Source of the DNA: Zopfochytrium polystomum
Taxonomy: Eukaryota; Chytridiomycota; Chytridiomycetes; Chytridiales; Chytridiaceae
DNA length: 64,000 nt
Assembly (NCBI GenBank): GCA_025765615.1
Contig: JAIVFJ010000069.1
Span: 219,501-283,500, forward strand
Direction of reading: 5' to 3'
A program made the position numbers and the translations under genes. Shown here piece after piece: positions 20,101 to 30,558 of this stretch (within the stretch, counting starts at the first letter, position 1; each line of letters begins with the position of its first letter). A model generated the notes under the pieces. It searched no databases. It was not told where the DNA came from and worked only from the letters and a program-made list of their open reading frames with translations.

Positions 20101-21741
20101 ATGGGCAACGCCGTCTCGTCGACGGTCTCCAGCGACTTGGCGCGCGAGCGAAGCTCGTGGGTCGTGCAGACCGCAAGCCACCGCAACGTCGCCGAGATCA
20201 ACTACTCCATCGCAAACAGCGTCTGCTTCAACCGCTTCACCCGCATCTCGCTGTGCAGCCAGCCGCGCACCCACGGCTCCTTCTCATACGACCACTTTTT
20301 CATCCAGCTCGAGGTCGCATCCACAAACACCACCACCACTACGACAACCATCGCCAGCACTGCCACCACCACCGCCGCCATCACCGCTACTACCGATGCC
20401 ACCGCTACCAGCAGCGATACCAGCAATGCGATCACGCTTTCTTCAAGCTCGTCGTCCGTACAGCAGCAGCCCGATCGCTGGCCTCCGTCGCAGGCCGCTC
20501 CTTACCTTGCCACGGCGTCCGAGATCGTCGAGTTTGACGGCGCCGACTTTGAGACGGCGATCGTGATCCTGCACTCGCGGCCCAAGTTTGGGCCCGTGAT
20601 CGTGCACCGGCTCTTCGAAGTGACCACCGACGAAGACCGGCTGCCGTTCCAGCAGCGCATCATCGAGGTGATCGGCTTCCGCGACTACTCGCTGTTCCTG
20701 CGCAACTGCGAGCACGTCGCCAGCTACATCGCCCTCAAGTCGTGGCACTCGTGGCAGACCGAGAACGGCGGGACCCTCCACGGCCTCATGGTCAAGACCC
20801 TCACCGAGGACGTTGGCCGCTCCGCAAACATGGTCCCCTCCATCCTGCGCTGGCTGCCCGAGCAAGAAGAGCTCCTCCTCCCGGACCTCCGCGCCCTCCT
20901 CCACGAAGACATTGCCAAGCGGGCCGCCGCCAAGCGCGCCGAGGCCGCAGCCGTCCAGTCCCTGCAGGACCTCATCGGCTCCAAAAACTTCAAGTTCACC
21001 TACAAGTCCAGCGACACGGACGGCCGGCAGATCAAGCCGACCACCAAAGTCATCCTCTTCCTCGGCCCGACGGGCGCCGGCAAGTCGCGCATCATCAACC
21101 TCCTCCTCGGCTTCCCCGCCGCCGAAAGCAAAACCTCGGCCGTCTCCGTCACCCGCACCGTCAACTTTTACTACGCCGTCCTCAACGGCGACACCATCAA
21201 AAACATGGACTACTGCTTCATCGACACCGTCGGCCTCTGCGACTCGGTCCTCACCGACAACGACGTCCTCGGCATCGTCAAGTTCCGCCTCCGCAACACC
21301 ATCGCCGCCGTCGACCGCGTCGTCTTTGTCATCAACCAGCGCCTCGAGAAACCCCAGATCGACGCAATCTCCAGCTACGTCGCGTGGCTGCACCTGAAAA
21401 AATACCGCGACTGCGTCGACTTCATCATGACCCGCTGCGAGGGCATGAAACCCGAAACGAAGGCCGCCCTCGTCGAGTCCCTCGAGTCCGTCTCCATCTA
21501 CAAGGACCTCAAGTACGCCCGCGAAGTCACCGTCTTTGGCGGCGGCGAAAAGGTCGCCGTGTCCAACATCTGCACCGTCGGATTCCCCAACCCGGACGAC
21601 TACGCACCCGAGGTCGTCAGGAGCTGGGAGCTGTCGTTCAAGGAGTCGTACAACAGCCTCATGAGCGCGATTCTGACGATGCCCAACGAGCGGGTCGTCA
21701 TTAGGCAGGAGATTTTGGAAAAGTTTTGCACGCTGCTGTGA
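20101..21741 (+). CDS. AIG1/GIMAP-type GTPase fused to an LRAT-like domain, putatively myristoylated
   Basis: An intronless 546-residue protein. It starts MGNAVS, a good N-myristoylation signal. Residues about 10-230 contain NYSIANSVCFNRF, a Thr-rich insert coded by ACC/ACT repeats, and the motif RNCEHVASY near residue 202, which resembles the NCEHF catalytic motif of LRAT/NlpC-P60 thiol enzymes. Residues about 315-530 form a P-loop GTPase: Walker A GPTGAGKS near 322, DTVG as G3 near 374, and MTRCEG as a G4-like element near 442; this fits the AIG1/GIMAP class. Known AIG1 GTPases act at membranes, and LRAT-like domains act on lipids or bind membranes, so a membrane-anchored lipid-handling or scaffold GTPase is inferred. 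A His partner for the Cys is plausible (SYDHFF or THGSF region) but not proven. The start is supported by the myristoylation motif and the AAGCAAGC leader upstream. Confidence 0.75.
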   Translation: MGNAVSSTVSSDLARERSSWVVQTASHRNVAEINYSIANSVCFNRFTRISLCSQPRTHGSFSYDHFFIQLEVASTNTTTTTTTIASTATTTAAITATTDATATSSDTSNAITLSSSSSSVQQQPDRWPPSQAAPYLATASEIVEFDGADFETAIVILHSRPKFGPVIVHRLFEVTTDEDRLPFQQRIIEVIGFRDYSLFLRNCEHVASYIALKSWHSWQTENGGTLHGLMVKTLTEDVGRSANMVPSILRWLPEQEELLLPDLRALLHEDIAKRAAAKRAEAAAVQSLQDLIGSKNFKFTYKSSDTDGRQIKPTTKVILFLGPTGAGKSRIINLLLGFPAAESKTSAVSVTRTVNFYYAVLNGDTIKNMDYCFIDTVGLCDSVLTDNDVLGIVKFRLRNTIAAVDRVVFVINQRLEKPQIDAISSYVAWLHLKKYRDCVDFIMTRCEGMKPETKAALVESLESVSIYKDLKYAREVTVFGGGEKVAVSNICTVGFPNPDDYAPEVVRSWELSFKESYNSLMSAILTMPNERVVIRQEILEKFCTLL

Positions 21742-22215
21742 GGAGCAGGGGGTGGGGGCTTTGCGGGGGGGGTTGAAGGTTGGGGTTGGGCTTGGGGGCG
21801 AGGGGGGCGTGCGAGCATGGATGGCTTTATCTTCCCCCCATGCTTTCCAATGCACTTTATGGCGGTAATATCTTGAATGGTTTTGTTTTTTTTTTTATAT
21901 GTGCCTTTTTTTTTTTTCCCCCCCTATTTCACTGGGTTAAACACGTAACGGGGCTTGTGACACAACAATTAAGGTGCGTCAATTTTCTGGAGCGGAGGGG
22001 CCCGCCCCGTGGTCGTTCGTATCCACTCAAGGTCTCGAAATGGAGTTTCGTGACTTTGGCATTGGTCGCCCTGGTGCTGAGGCTCCCTGCGTGCGATAGT
22101 GTGGGGCAGAGTGAGATGCCATTAATGCTTTTGATTTGTTTTGGTTATGGAACGGAAATTGGGAAAGTGAATGGTGTAGAAAAGAAAGAATTAGTTAAGT
22201 GAGGTTTGGAGTGAC
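21742..22215. other. Intergenic spacer
   Basis: G-rich just after the stop codon, then T runs at about 21887-21895 and 21909-21919. No gene supported. Confidence 0.6.
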
Positions 22216-23079
22216 TCACTGGGTCAGGTGTTGTCTGGGGGTGAAGCATGTAGCCAAGGCGCTGGAGGCTAACATGCCCCGGGCACAATGAAGTCTTTCA
22301 ACCTCTGCAATCTGGAGCCTCTCAGCCTTGCTCACTCCTGGTGGTGGCCTGTCTGGGTTTGGGTAGTGTTTTGCGGTGGACAAGGGCATTGATGATAGCA
22401 GAGGCATGGCTGAGATGGTGAAGTCCTGAATTCTTGGTGACAAGAAAGCAGAGCCCGAGACATTTGGTGCAATGACCAACAGGAATTTTATTGCTTCTGA
22501 TGAATATGGCACCAGGTTTACCCACATCCATAGAAACAAAGGAGTTCCTGTCTCTCTCTATCTCATTGTTAGTGATGAGACTGCATAATGAAGTTGGTGC
22601 GTAGAATGATTTCTTGACCACAATTTTGCACTGTTCAGTGGAGGAATCCTTGCTGAGCCAGATCCCTTTGTCTTGAGTGGTGAGGACTCCTTGTCCATGG
22701 TGCCGACGGCAGAGTCTTTCTCTTTACGAGGTGAACAGGTGGAGGTCTTTGAGAATGGTCCTTGGGCAGCCAGTGTCAACAACAATTGGGGACTATCTGA
22801 AGATGGCTGAGTGCTATGAGGAAAGGGCAACAAATTTTTGGAACATGAGGTGCAGACAGAAGTTAGAGGTTCTCGCACCAGGGGTGGAGGCCTCTTGACT
22901 TCCCTGAATCACTGTAGTCAGATTCACTATCATACTTGCTGAGAGAGTCTGAGGCATCTGGGGCCGCAACAAGGGCGACTGGGGCATCTGCCCTCTTAGC
23001 AAGACAGTCTCAGGCATATTGGTTCTTGAGACCACACTGGTGACAGATGACAGCACTGCCAACCACCAAAGCATCCCAT
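22216..23079 (-). pseudogene. Decayed copia-like gag-pol fragment
   Basis: Minus-strand translation, in broken frames, shows a gag zinc knuckle (CHQCGLKNQYA, stop, DC; spacing C-2-C-4-x-4-C with the His changed to Gln) at about 23004-23045, then an acidic linker, then a retropepsin-like active site IVVDTGCPRTI at about 22771-22790, and further down a LQRLGYMLHP stretch resembling the GAG-pre-integrase region. Multiple stops and frame changes make it dead. Integrase and reverse transcriptase are absent. Confidence 0.65.
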
Positions 23080-23478
23080 TGTTAGGCGGAACTGACTGGT
23101 TAGCAGCAAGAGGCACAAGAGGGACCCAAACCTATTGTGACTGTCAGTTATTGTTCTCACAATGCCCATGGGAGAGCAAGCCACCACCAATGCAGACCTG
23201 GGCGCTAGCTTTCGCTGTTGACAAATACTCTGAGTATTAAGTGGAACAGAAACCCAGTATTAACAGTTTTCCTCCTACTCTGCTCAAGCAGATAATATAG
23301 GCGAGGTTTTTACCCTGTGCCAGTCATGCTTGCCTAGCAACTATTACAGCGTGCACATCATCATTATGTATCAATAATTCATAACAGAGAATTTTTTCTC
23401 TTTCTTTCCAAGTTGGGGAGAAGGACCACCCACAAACACACATCTCCACTTCATTCACTCCTTCCACTCACTCACCCA
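23080..23478 (-). mobile_element. LTR-B, intact-length copy
   Basis: On the minus strand it runs from TGGGTGAGTGAG to CCTAACA, 399 bp with TG..CA ends, and matches the copies at 3069/7225, 45955 and 57877. It adjoins the copia-like gag-pol remnant on its 3' side, so LTR-B is assigned to a copia-type element. The gag zinc knuckle lies only about 35 bp from the LTR, so most of gag and the primer site have been deleted. Confidence 0.8.
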
Positions 23479-24907
23479 GAGTAGACTGTTACCCCCATTG
23501 CTGTTGGTCTGCAGTTGCTGTTGGTGCAGGTGGGTTGTTGTTGCCGTTCCTCTCTCTCTGGCTGTCGGGAAGCTCAGACTAGTTCTGGCAACTGCCTCAG
23601 TCGCGTCACTCCTTATGAGACCTCTCCCAACAGTTGCTGTGCTGCTTCTCACGAGAGCTGTAGCAAGCATGGTGTGTGCTCTGACCTGTCTGCCTTGAAG
23701 GCCGCAATTGCGACGGAATCACCATCACTACTTACCGATATCGCGGCCTACGGCCGCCTTCAAATTCACCACCATCGATCTAGCAGCCTTCGGCAATCTC
23801 ACCTCCGCTATCACCACTCAGCAGCAATCGCAGTCTTCGGCCGCGATTTTCGACTGCGATTGCAGCAACTTCGCCACCGCCATCACGAAAATTGGACCTC
23901 CGCTTTTTGGACAATTCAGCAGAATAGGCAATTTCGACGTGCTATACTCGCCGCTTCTCTCTCTCTCTCTCGCTCTCCCTCCCTAATCCTTAATTATTTT
24001 GAGACGTTTTTAACTTTGAAGGTATTTTCCAGCATATGGAATATCTTCTTCTTCCTGCCTGACATATACTGTGGCAGTTATTTAGGTTTTATCTTTCATT
24101 TTCTCTCATCTGTAACCAAACAATAAAGAAATCTCTTGTGAGAAGCATGTATTTTCCAGCATTCAGAATATCTTCTTCTTCCCACCTGACATTTAAAATC
24201 TTCTTTTCTTTTCTGCCATTGTCCTCAAAGGGGCTTTGTGGTCCTGAATGAAGATGCACTTCATAAGCTCATAACTGATAGTCATCTTTGAAAGTCCCTT
24301 TCCACAGCGGGGTTGTTTCCATACAGCCGCTCTGCAAAGTGATTTTGTGGAAGCAGAGCTTTGAGGGGTTGTGCACCCCATTCACAGGCTTTATCCCTTC
24401 ATTGGCCCCATGCCTGGCTGCACTGCGCATATGACAAGCACTTCTTGGCCAGTCAGCTCCTTGTGTAGACGGATTGCTCTACTCCTGAATAGAAGAGGAA
24501 GCGCCTGACCGCAACAGTTGTAAGCCTCCCCTGTCGCCCACAACTTGTATCTCCCTTCGTGAGGCCAGGCCATCAGTGCATTGACCAGGGCGAGAGACAG
24601 GCTCTTTGCAACTGTAGCCAGCAGTTTTTTCAGTGCCCAAGCCCCCTTCATGGGACCAGCTAGTGTCTGCACGCCCAGTCGCTGCAACAATGATCAAGTT
24701 GAGACAGAATGGACAAATTTTGCTGTTGTAAATTAGCCTGACTCTGAATAGTTGATGAAACCCTCCCTTGTCGGCAGCAATCTGTAAAACCTTAAGTTAC
24801 TCTGGCAGCCACTCGACAGACACTTTCGCAAAGACAACGACGACAGCAACAACCTTCAACACCAATGTACACGGTATGTGTGTGCCCGCGACGAAGCAAC
24901 GTGGATT

Positions 24908-24938
<31 letters not shown>

Positions 24939-25101
24939 TTCTTTTTTTTTCCCACCGGGTTGCTTGCACTGCAGTGGTCTCTCTGGTCGCGAGGCTCACA
25001 GCACATCGATCAATGCGATGAACAAAATGGCGTGAGAAGGAGAAGAACGAAGATCGCCGCACTGGCAGATAGACAAGCAGACAGACAAGGGAGGCAGGCA
25101 T
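23479..25101. other. Transposon-derived or decayed DNA without a supported gene
   Basis: A direct repeat of about 47 bp (starting TATTTTCCAGCAT) occurs near 24021 and 24149, and an AATAAA signal sits near 24123. Minus-strand frames at 24193-24381 and 24391-24690 read like coding sequence but match nothing I recognise. A poly-T tract lies at about 24909-24950. Confidence 0.5.
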
Positions 25102-25107
25102 GCAGTC

Positions 25108-25194
<87 letters not shown>

Positions 25195-25287
25195 TCGGGG
25201 TACGGGACAAAATGTTTTTTTTTTTGTTTTGGTGGTTTTTTTTGGCCTGCTCCTTTCCTTTGTATTGTTGCTGTCAATCAATCTGCG

Positions 25288-25332
<45 letters not shown>

Positions 25333-25334
25333 GC
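25102..25334. repeat. (CAGA)n and (TCTG)n inverted microsatellites
   Basis: A (CAGA)n run of about 90 bp at 25102-25192 is followed, 95 bp later, by a (TCTG)n run at about 25288-25334. The two are complementary and could form a long hairpin just upstream of the start codon at 25430. Confidence 0.85.
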
Positions 25335-25429
25335 TCTGCCTTTCTGTCTCTCCGTGTGCAGTGGTGTTTCCGATCGCACCCAGCGGCGAGAGTAGAGTGG
25401 TTCGACTGGACCAGCCAGCCAGCCAGGCA

Positions 25430-25951
25430 ATGTCAACGCGAGCACCAACAACAGCAGCAGGACCAGGAGGAGCGCTGGCAAGGGCGGCGGCGTCGTCGAC
25501 GCTAGCAGCATCATCACCATCGTCATCGTCATCATCATCATCGGCAACCGCATCAGCGGCATCGGCGCCAGCAGCTCCATCGTTAGCTTCATCATCATCA
25601 TCGTCGACACGCGACCGTGGGGGGCCGCCGCCATCGTCTTGGTCGTCAGCAGCAGCAGCTGCTGCTTCAGCACTAGGACCAGCAGCATCATACACAGCAC
25701 CACCATCATCACCACAACCACCAGCTGCTTCACCAACCGCCACCGTCGTCGCGAAGGCAGCCCCAATCCCCCAAACACCTGCAGCGGCTCCGGCAAAAGG
25801 CCCTGTCGGATTGCCTACTTCCTACCCCGCCACTGTCGCAGCTGCTGCTACATCCACCTCCACCACCGCCACACCCACCGCGACAACCGCTGTCACGGAG
25901 ATCACCGCGACAGCCGTGATGGCAGGCACCGCGCACCCTCCTCGCACTGCC

Positions 25952-25983
<32 letters not shown>

Positions 25984-28162
25984 CACCAACGGCGGCGCTC
26001 GTGGCGTGGCTGCTTTTGGCTCTCCGCCTCACCCCGCCCAGACTACCGCCCTTCCGCTGGCCAACGCGATCTCCGCTGCGTCGGCCTCGCGCACCATCGG
26101 CGGCGCCAGCCCGTCCCACCCAAACACCTCCCATCTTCTTGACTACTCATCTCCCGCGCCGTCCGTGTCCACAATCGCCATCGCCAGCGGCGGCGGGAGC
26201 GTGGATCTGGGCGGTTTCCAAGGTGACGGCAAATTTGCCGCCCGCCCTGCCCCTACCTCGGGTCTCGCAACGAACGGAGGTAATGGTGGCCTTGCCGCGT
26301 CGTTCTCTTCGCCCGCATATTCGAACGGGTCGTCGCCTGCGCCAGCGTTCCCACCGGCTCAAACGGTGAGTCAACAGGCTCAACTCCTTCTGCAGCAGCA
26401 GCAGCAGCAGCAGGAGCAAGAGCAGCCGCTGCAGCAGCTGCAGCGGCAGACGGTGATTCCTCCGCCCATCACGTCATACGGAAACGATCCAGCCGATCTT
26501 CACACAATCATGCCTGGCGTCGAGCCGCGTACTTCCAAAACGCATCCCATAAATATCTCGTGGCTTCTCCCACCAGAGCTCATCGACCCTGCCCTGCCCA
26601 ACTCCTATGTCTCGACCTTCTCTCGCCCACAAACCGTCCCGCTGAAGGGAGGCCCTCAGGACATGCTAGACATGCTGGGATTCTCCGCATCGCAATACCC
26701 CAAGGGCCGTGCGCCGTCGAACTCTGGCTTTGTGGGAGGGTTCCCTGTCGCGCGTGCCGTCACGTCAAGCGGGGCCGTCATTGGTGTCGGCGGAGGCGTT
26801 GTCCTGGAGCAGGCCGACGAGCGCGCCCTCGCTTCCTTCCAAAGCCGTTTCGTCGGCGGGCCCACGTCGAACGGGACCTCGGTCGAGCAGAAAAAAACCG
26901 CGCCAGGCATGGCTCTTCCCAGCCAACCCCCAAGCACCCGCCGTTCCCTCTGTTTCCGCCTCGTCTTTTTCCACCGTATTCTCTGCCGCTCCCTCTTTCT
27001 CCACGACAAACAACAGCAACAACAACAACTACAACACGACCCCTTCATCGTCTGTCACAAACGGCCAAAACGGTTCCGTGGCGTCGTCCTTCTTCAATTA
27101 CTCCTCCGCTCCGTCTGCCCAGCTGCCGTCCGAGTTTGATACGGTCACCGATGGGAACGGTGGCCGCGAGCAGATGGAGGAGATGGAAGCGGCGGGTCTC
27201 GACACGGGCGCTACCACCAAACAGCCTACTCATGGCAACTTTGCCCTTAGCTCGTGTCCAGGGAAAAAAGTGCGTCTGAACACTGGCCCGGTCAATGGAA
27301 GAGGTAAGAGTGTGTGGATGGCTGCGGGACGGGTGTGGCTCAATCATTTGTTGTTTTTTTTTCTTCTCCTTTTCGAATTCTCGATTTCGCGATGATCCGG
27401 TATTGATCTTCTGGCTTTACTTTTTTTTCTTTTTGCGTCCAGCGTCGATCAACCGCGATTTGGATACAGACTTTGAGCGCTTGGCCTCCTTTGACATCAA
27501 GACGGTTGTATGGTACGCGCAAGACCCTAAACTGATCTGCAACCGCCTTTTGCAAGCAGAGCTTCTCACAAATGACAACTCCTTCGCTCCCCGCACACCC
27601 CCATTCCAGCTGCCTAAACGACGCGGAAATGAGCCACCTCGGCGCGCCGTGGCCAAAGTACTATGAAGTCGCGCAAAAGTACGGGATGGAAGTCATACGG
27701 TACGCGGGGCATATGCGATGCAGTGGGGCTGCGTTTTGCTCGGTTCTAACGGGGATCATTCATAGAATCCCAATCATTGAGGGAAGCTGCCCAGACACGA
27801 TTGAAGAAGTAGAACCTATCATTGACCATCTCGACAAGCGTCTGAGCGAAGGCGCTAACATACTGTGCCATTGCCGAGGAGGTGCGTTGTCCTACTTAAT
27901 GTGGAATACTTTTTCCTCCCATTGATTTTTCCGAACCAACACCACCCACCCCAAAGGCGTGGGCCGAGCCGGCCTGATCGCTTGCTGCGTGCTCCTGAAG
28001 CGACGGTACGTACTGACGGCCGAGCGCGCGATCCAGTTTGTTCGGCTTCGGCGGAGCCTCAAGGCCATCGAGACGGCGCGGCAGGAGGACTTTGTCCGGC
28101 ACTACGAGGCTGCGTTGAGAGCGAGAGAGAGGGAGCAGGCGAGGATCATGGAGACGGACTAA
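25430..28162 (+). CDS. Dual-specificity/KAP-like protein phosphatase with long disordered N-terminus, one frameshift
   Basis: The first ~600 residues are Ser/Ala/Pro/Gln-rich and disordered with poly-Ala and poly-Gln tracts. Introns at 27304-27442, 27513-27609, 27700-27765 and 27882-27956 then join exons that code a compact phosphatase: ASINRDLDTDFERL, TVVCCLNDAEMSHLG, IPIIEGSCPD, and the active-site loop HCRGGVGRAG (the Cx5R signature), followed by ACCVLLKRR and a charged tail. The substrate-recognition region DxxE and short length of the catalytic part resemble cyclin-dependent kinase inhibitor 3 (KAP/CDKN3), so a CDK phosphatase is a fair guess. A frame change of one base is needed between about 26890 and 26930, possibly at an A7 run. 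The ATG at 25430 is preferred because upstream frame is only microsatellite-coded repeats. Confidence 0.75.
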
Positions 28163-28184
28163 GGCGGGGAGAGGAGTTTTTTTT

Positions 28185-28224
<40 letters not shown>

Positions 28225-29032
28225 GTCGTGGGGGTGGTGCAGGGGTGGGGATGTGAATTCTTGACCCATTGCAAAAGCGTGCTTTCCCTCTCAATTTTTT
28301 TCTCTTACTTCTCCTTCTTCCTCCTCCTTCTCTCTTTCTTTGTACCCCTCACTCCCTGTTCCCACTCGCTTACCCTCCATCCGTCTTTGCAAACAAGCCG
28401 AAAGGGCCAACGGGACTAAAGAAGAGGAGGGAGGGGGGAGTGCCTTTTTTTCTTTTTTTTTTTCTGTATCAGGTTCGACTTCACACTCCAAATTCGCCCA
28501 TTTTTGTTTTACTCTTCTCGTGCCCCTCGCAACCCCCCCCGCCACCAATCCGTCACTTTCACGCAAAGAAGAAAAAAGTTTATTCCTTCGCCCCGCATTC
28601 CCCCTTCCCCCCCAACCTTGGCCCTCGTTCGAGAAACCGCCCCATTCTTTTCTTTTTCTTTTCTTTTTGTTTTTCTCTTTTTCCTTGCGCCCATCAACCT
28701 CCGCCCCCAAGCGCTTCATTTTTCTTTTTTCTTTTTTCTTGTTGCTGTTGTTTGCTCCGTTTTTTCCTCGTCGTCGTCGGGCTGTCCCCAACAACACTCC
28801 CTCCCTCCCTCCCTACCCTGTTTGCTCCCTTCCTCACCCCCCCCCCCCCTCTCTCCTGTTGGATCATCCGAAAAAAAAAAACATCAGAAAAAAAAATTCC
28901 AGCCTGTCGCTCCCATTTTTTTTTTTTTTTTTTTCCCTTTCACCTTCCCAAGGTCTTCCCCCAATCGCCCGCCGCATTGACCGCCTTCCATCCGAAGCTT
29001 ATTCCGCTGCGTGGCGTTTGCTCAAACCAAAC

Positions 29033-29068
<36 letters not shown>

Positions 29069-29130
29069 AATGGAGGAGTGAGCGAGCGCCGGAAACCAAA
29101 GCACACAAAGGAAGGAAGTGGAAAACAATT
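28163..29130. other. Homopolymer-rich intergenic DNA
   Basis: A T run of about 33 nt starts near 28191, just after the phosphatase stop; pyrimidine-rich sequence follows, then an A run of about 33 nt at 29033-29065. The long Phe/Ser/Pro-rich ORFs here are composition artefacts. Confidence 0.7.
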
Positions 29131-29870
29131 GATGAGGCGACAGAAACAGACACTCATCCACCTCCCACTGAAGCACCGCTATCTGTATCAGAGTCAACCC
29201 ATCTGGATCTGTCAGACTTCCCTGTCACTCCCTGAGTCTCCTTAGCCAGCCACCTGTCCCTTGATTCCCTAAAACCCCTTGTTGTGCACTGGATCCCAGT
29301 GCGAACGCAGGACATCCCTAGCTTTCCTCTGCAAATGAGCCATCTGCATGCTAGTCCTAAGATCCACCCTCCTATCATCCACCGTCCCTGCGTCCATCAA
29401 ATAGTCTGTCTCCTGGTCTGCTGTGGTCTCTGAAGCATCCACAAAGTCCCTCATACCAGCGCATTCCACTCGAACCTTTGCTATCAGCCTAGCAAGCTTC
29501 ATCCCCAGCTTCTTTGAAGCAACCCTCTTCTCCTGGGGGATCTTTTCCGCATCATTACGGCGCCCAAAATAGTCAGAGACTGCAGCAGCAGATCCAGCAA
29601 TGTGATGTTCCTCCTCTCCTGCTCCAGGCTTGGGATGGGCTCAGGGTGGTCTGGCTCCAGGAGGCAGCGCACACCTGAACACCCCAAGGCATGGTTCCCG
29701 TCCAGCTCTGCATCACACTTCTTGCACTTCTGGTGATAGGCCACCCAGCCTCCCATCCAGGCCACAAGACATCTCAACCACCTCCTGTTAAACATTGCAC
29801 CAGAAATATTCCACCTGTCCACGCTACCCGCCTCTACCACGACTTCTGCCTCCTCTGCCACCGTCGTCTC
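29131..29870 (-). mobile_element. LINE 3' end fragment (copy 2)
   Basis: Minus-strand frames read RWLRCLVAWMGGWVAYHQKC, then KKCDAELDGNHALGCSG (C-terminal CCHC knuckle of non-LTR elements), then a helical segment MKLARLIAKVRVECAGMRDF and DASETTAD..; the same order and nearly the same sequence occurs at 58851-59600. Only the C-terminal part of ORF2 and 3' region is present, as expected for a 5'-truncated insertion. Confidence 0.75.
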
Positions 29871-30225
29871 TGAGGCATAGTGAAATCTGCCAGTCCTCCA
29901 CACTCAATGCGCATCTGTGCAATCATCCTAGCCAGCTTCATTCCCAACTTCTTTGAAGCAGTACAAGTCTCCTTAGAGATCTTGCCCTGAGGCTTGCCAC
30001 CGCACAGCGCCCAATAGACCAGCAAACGTCAGCCCAAGTCCCACTGTTCTGTCAGTGGGAATTAACTCAGGGTGCAGCCACTCCAGCCTACCCACAACCC
30101 CTGAACACTCCAGAACATGCCGCCGTGCACGTTTGTCCTCACGGTTCGGCTTTGCGCACGTTTGGTGAAAAGCCACCATTCCAGCCATGCACACCAACAA
30201 ATGCCGAAGCCACTTCGGGGCCGAA
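29871..30225 (-). mobile_element. LINE 3' end fragment (copy 1, more diverged)
   Basis: Translation gives KWLRHLLVCMAGMVAFHQTC, a CCHC-like stretch ending HVLECSG, LEWLHPELIP, and then KKLGMKLARMIAQMRIECGG. It is a second, diverged version of the same LINE C-terminus placed directly before the copy at 29131-29870 in the same orientation. Confidence 0.65.
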
Positions 30226-30558
30226 ATTAATAAAAAAAGAAAGGACACGCTCGCCAGGAGTGAGAAGGCCGGAAGGTGTGTGAAAGCACGCACACCCGCG
30301 TTTTTTTTTCCTTTTTTTTTTTTTTTTTTTTTTTTGTCAGCTTGAGAAGGATAAAACGGATTCGGAAATTTCAGAGGGAAGGCGGAGCGAACAAAGGCGC
30401 CTTTCGGGGTGGGGAGGGAGTTGTGAAAGAAGTAGGAAGAACGCGCGCCCAGTCCACATATAAAACAAAAACAGGAGGGAAGAGACGGAGGGGGCATTAA
30501 CAAAAAAAAAAAAAAAAAAACGAGACAATCAGCAGTAGTGGCTTCCTTCTTTTTCCCC
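30226..30558. other. Spacer with poly-T and poly-A tracts
   Basis: A T run at about 30301-30335 and an A run at about 30502-30520. No gene supported; probably 3' UTR/terminator region of the lipase gene on the minus strand. Confidence 0.6.

Noticed and set aside
25102..25192. CAGA repeat as a CRISPR or coding repeat array
   Set aside because: It is a plain 4 bp microsatellite without spacers; translation gives only DRQT repeats.
28269..29245. Phe/Ser/Pro/Lys-rich ORFs across the homopolymer block
   Set aside because: They follow T, C and A runs, have no domain, and overlap in several frames at once.
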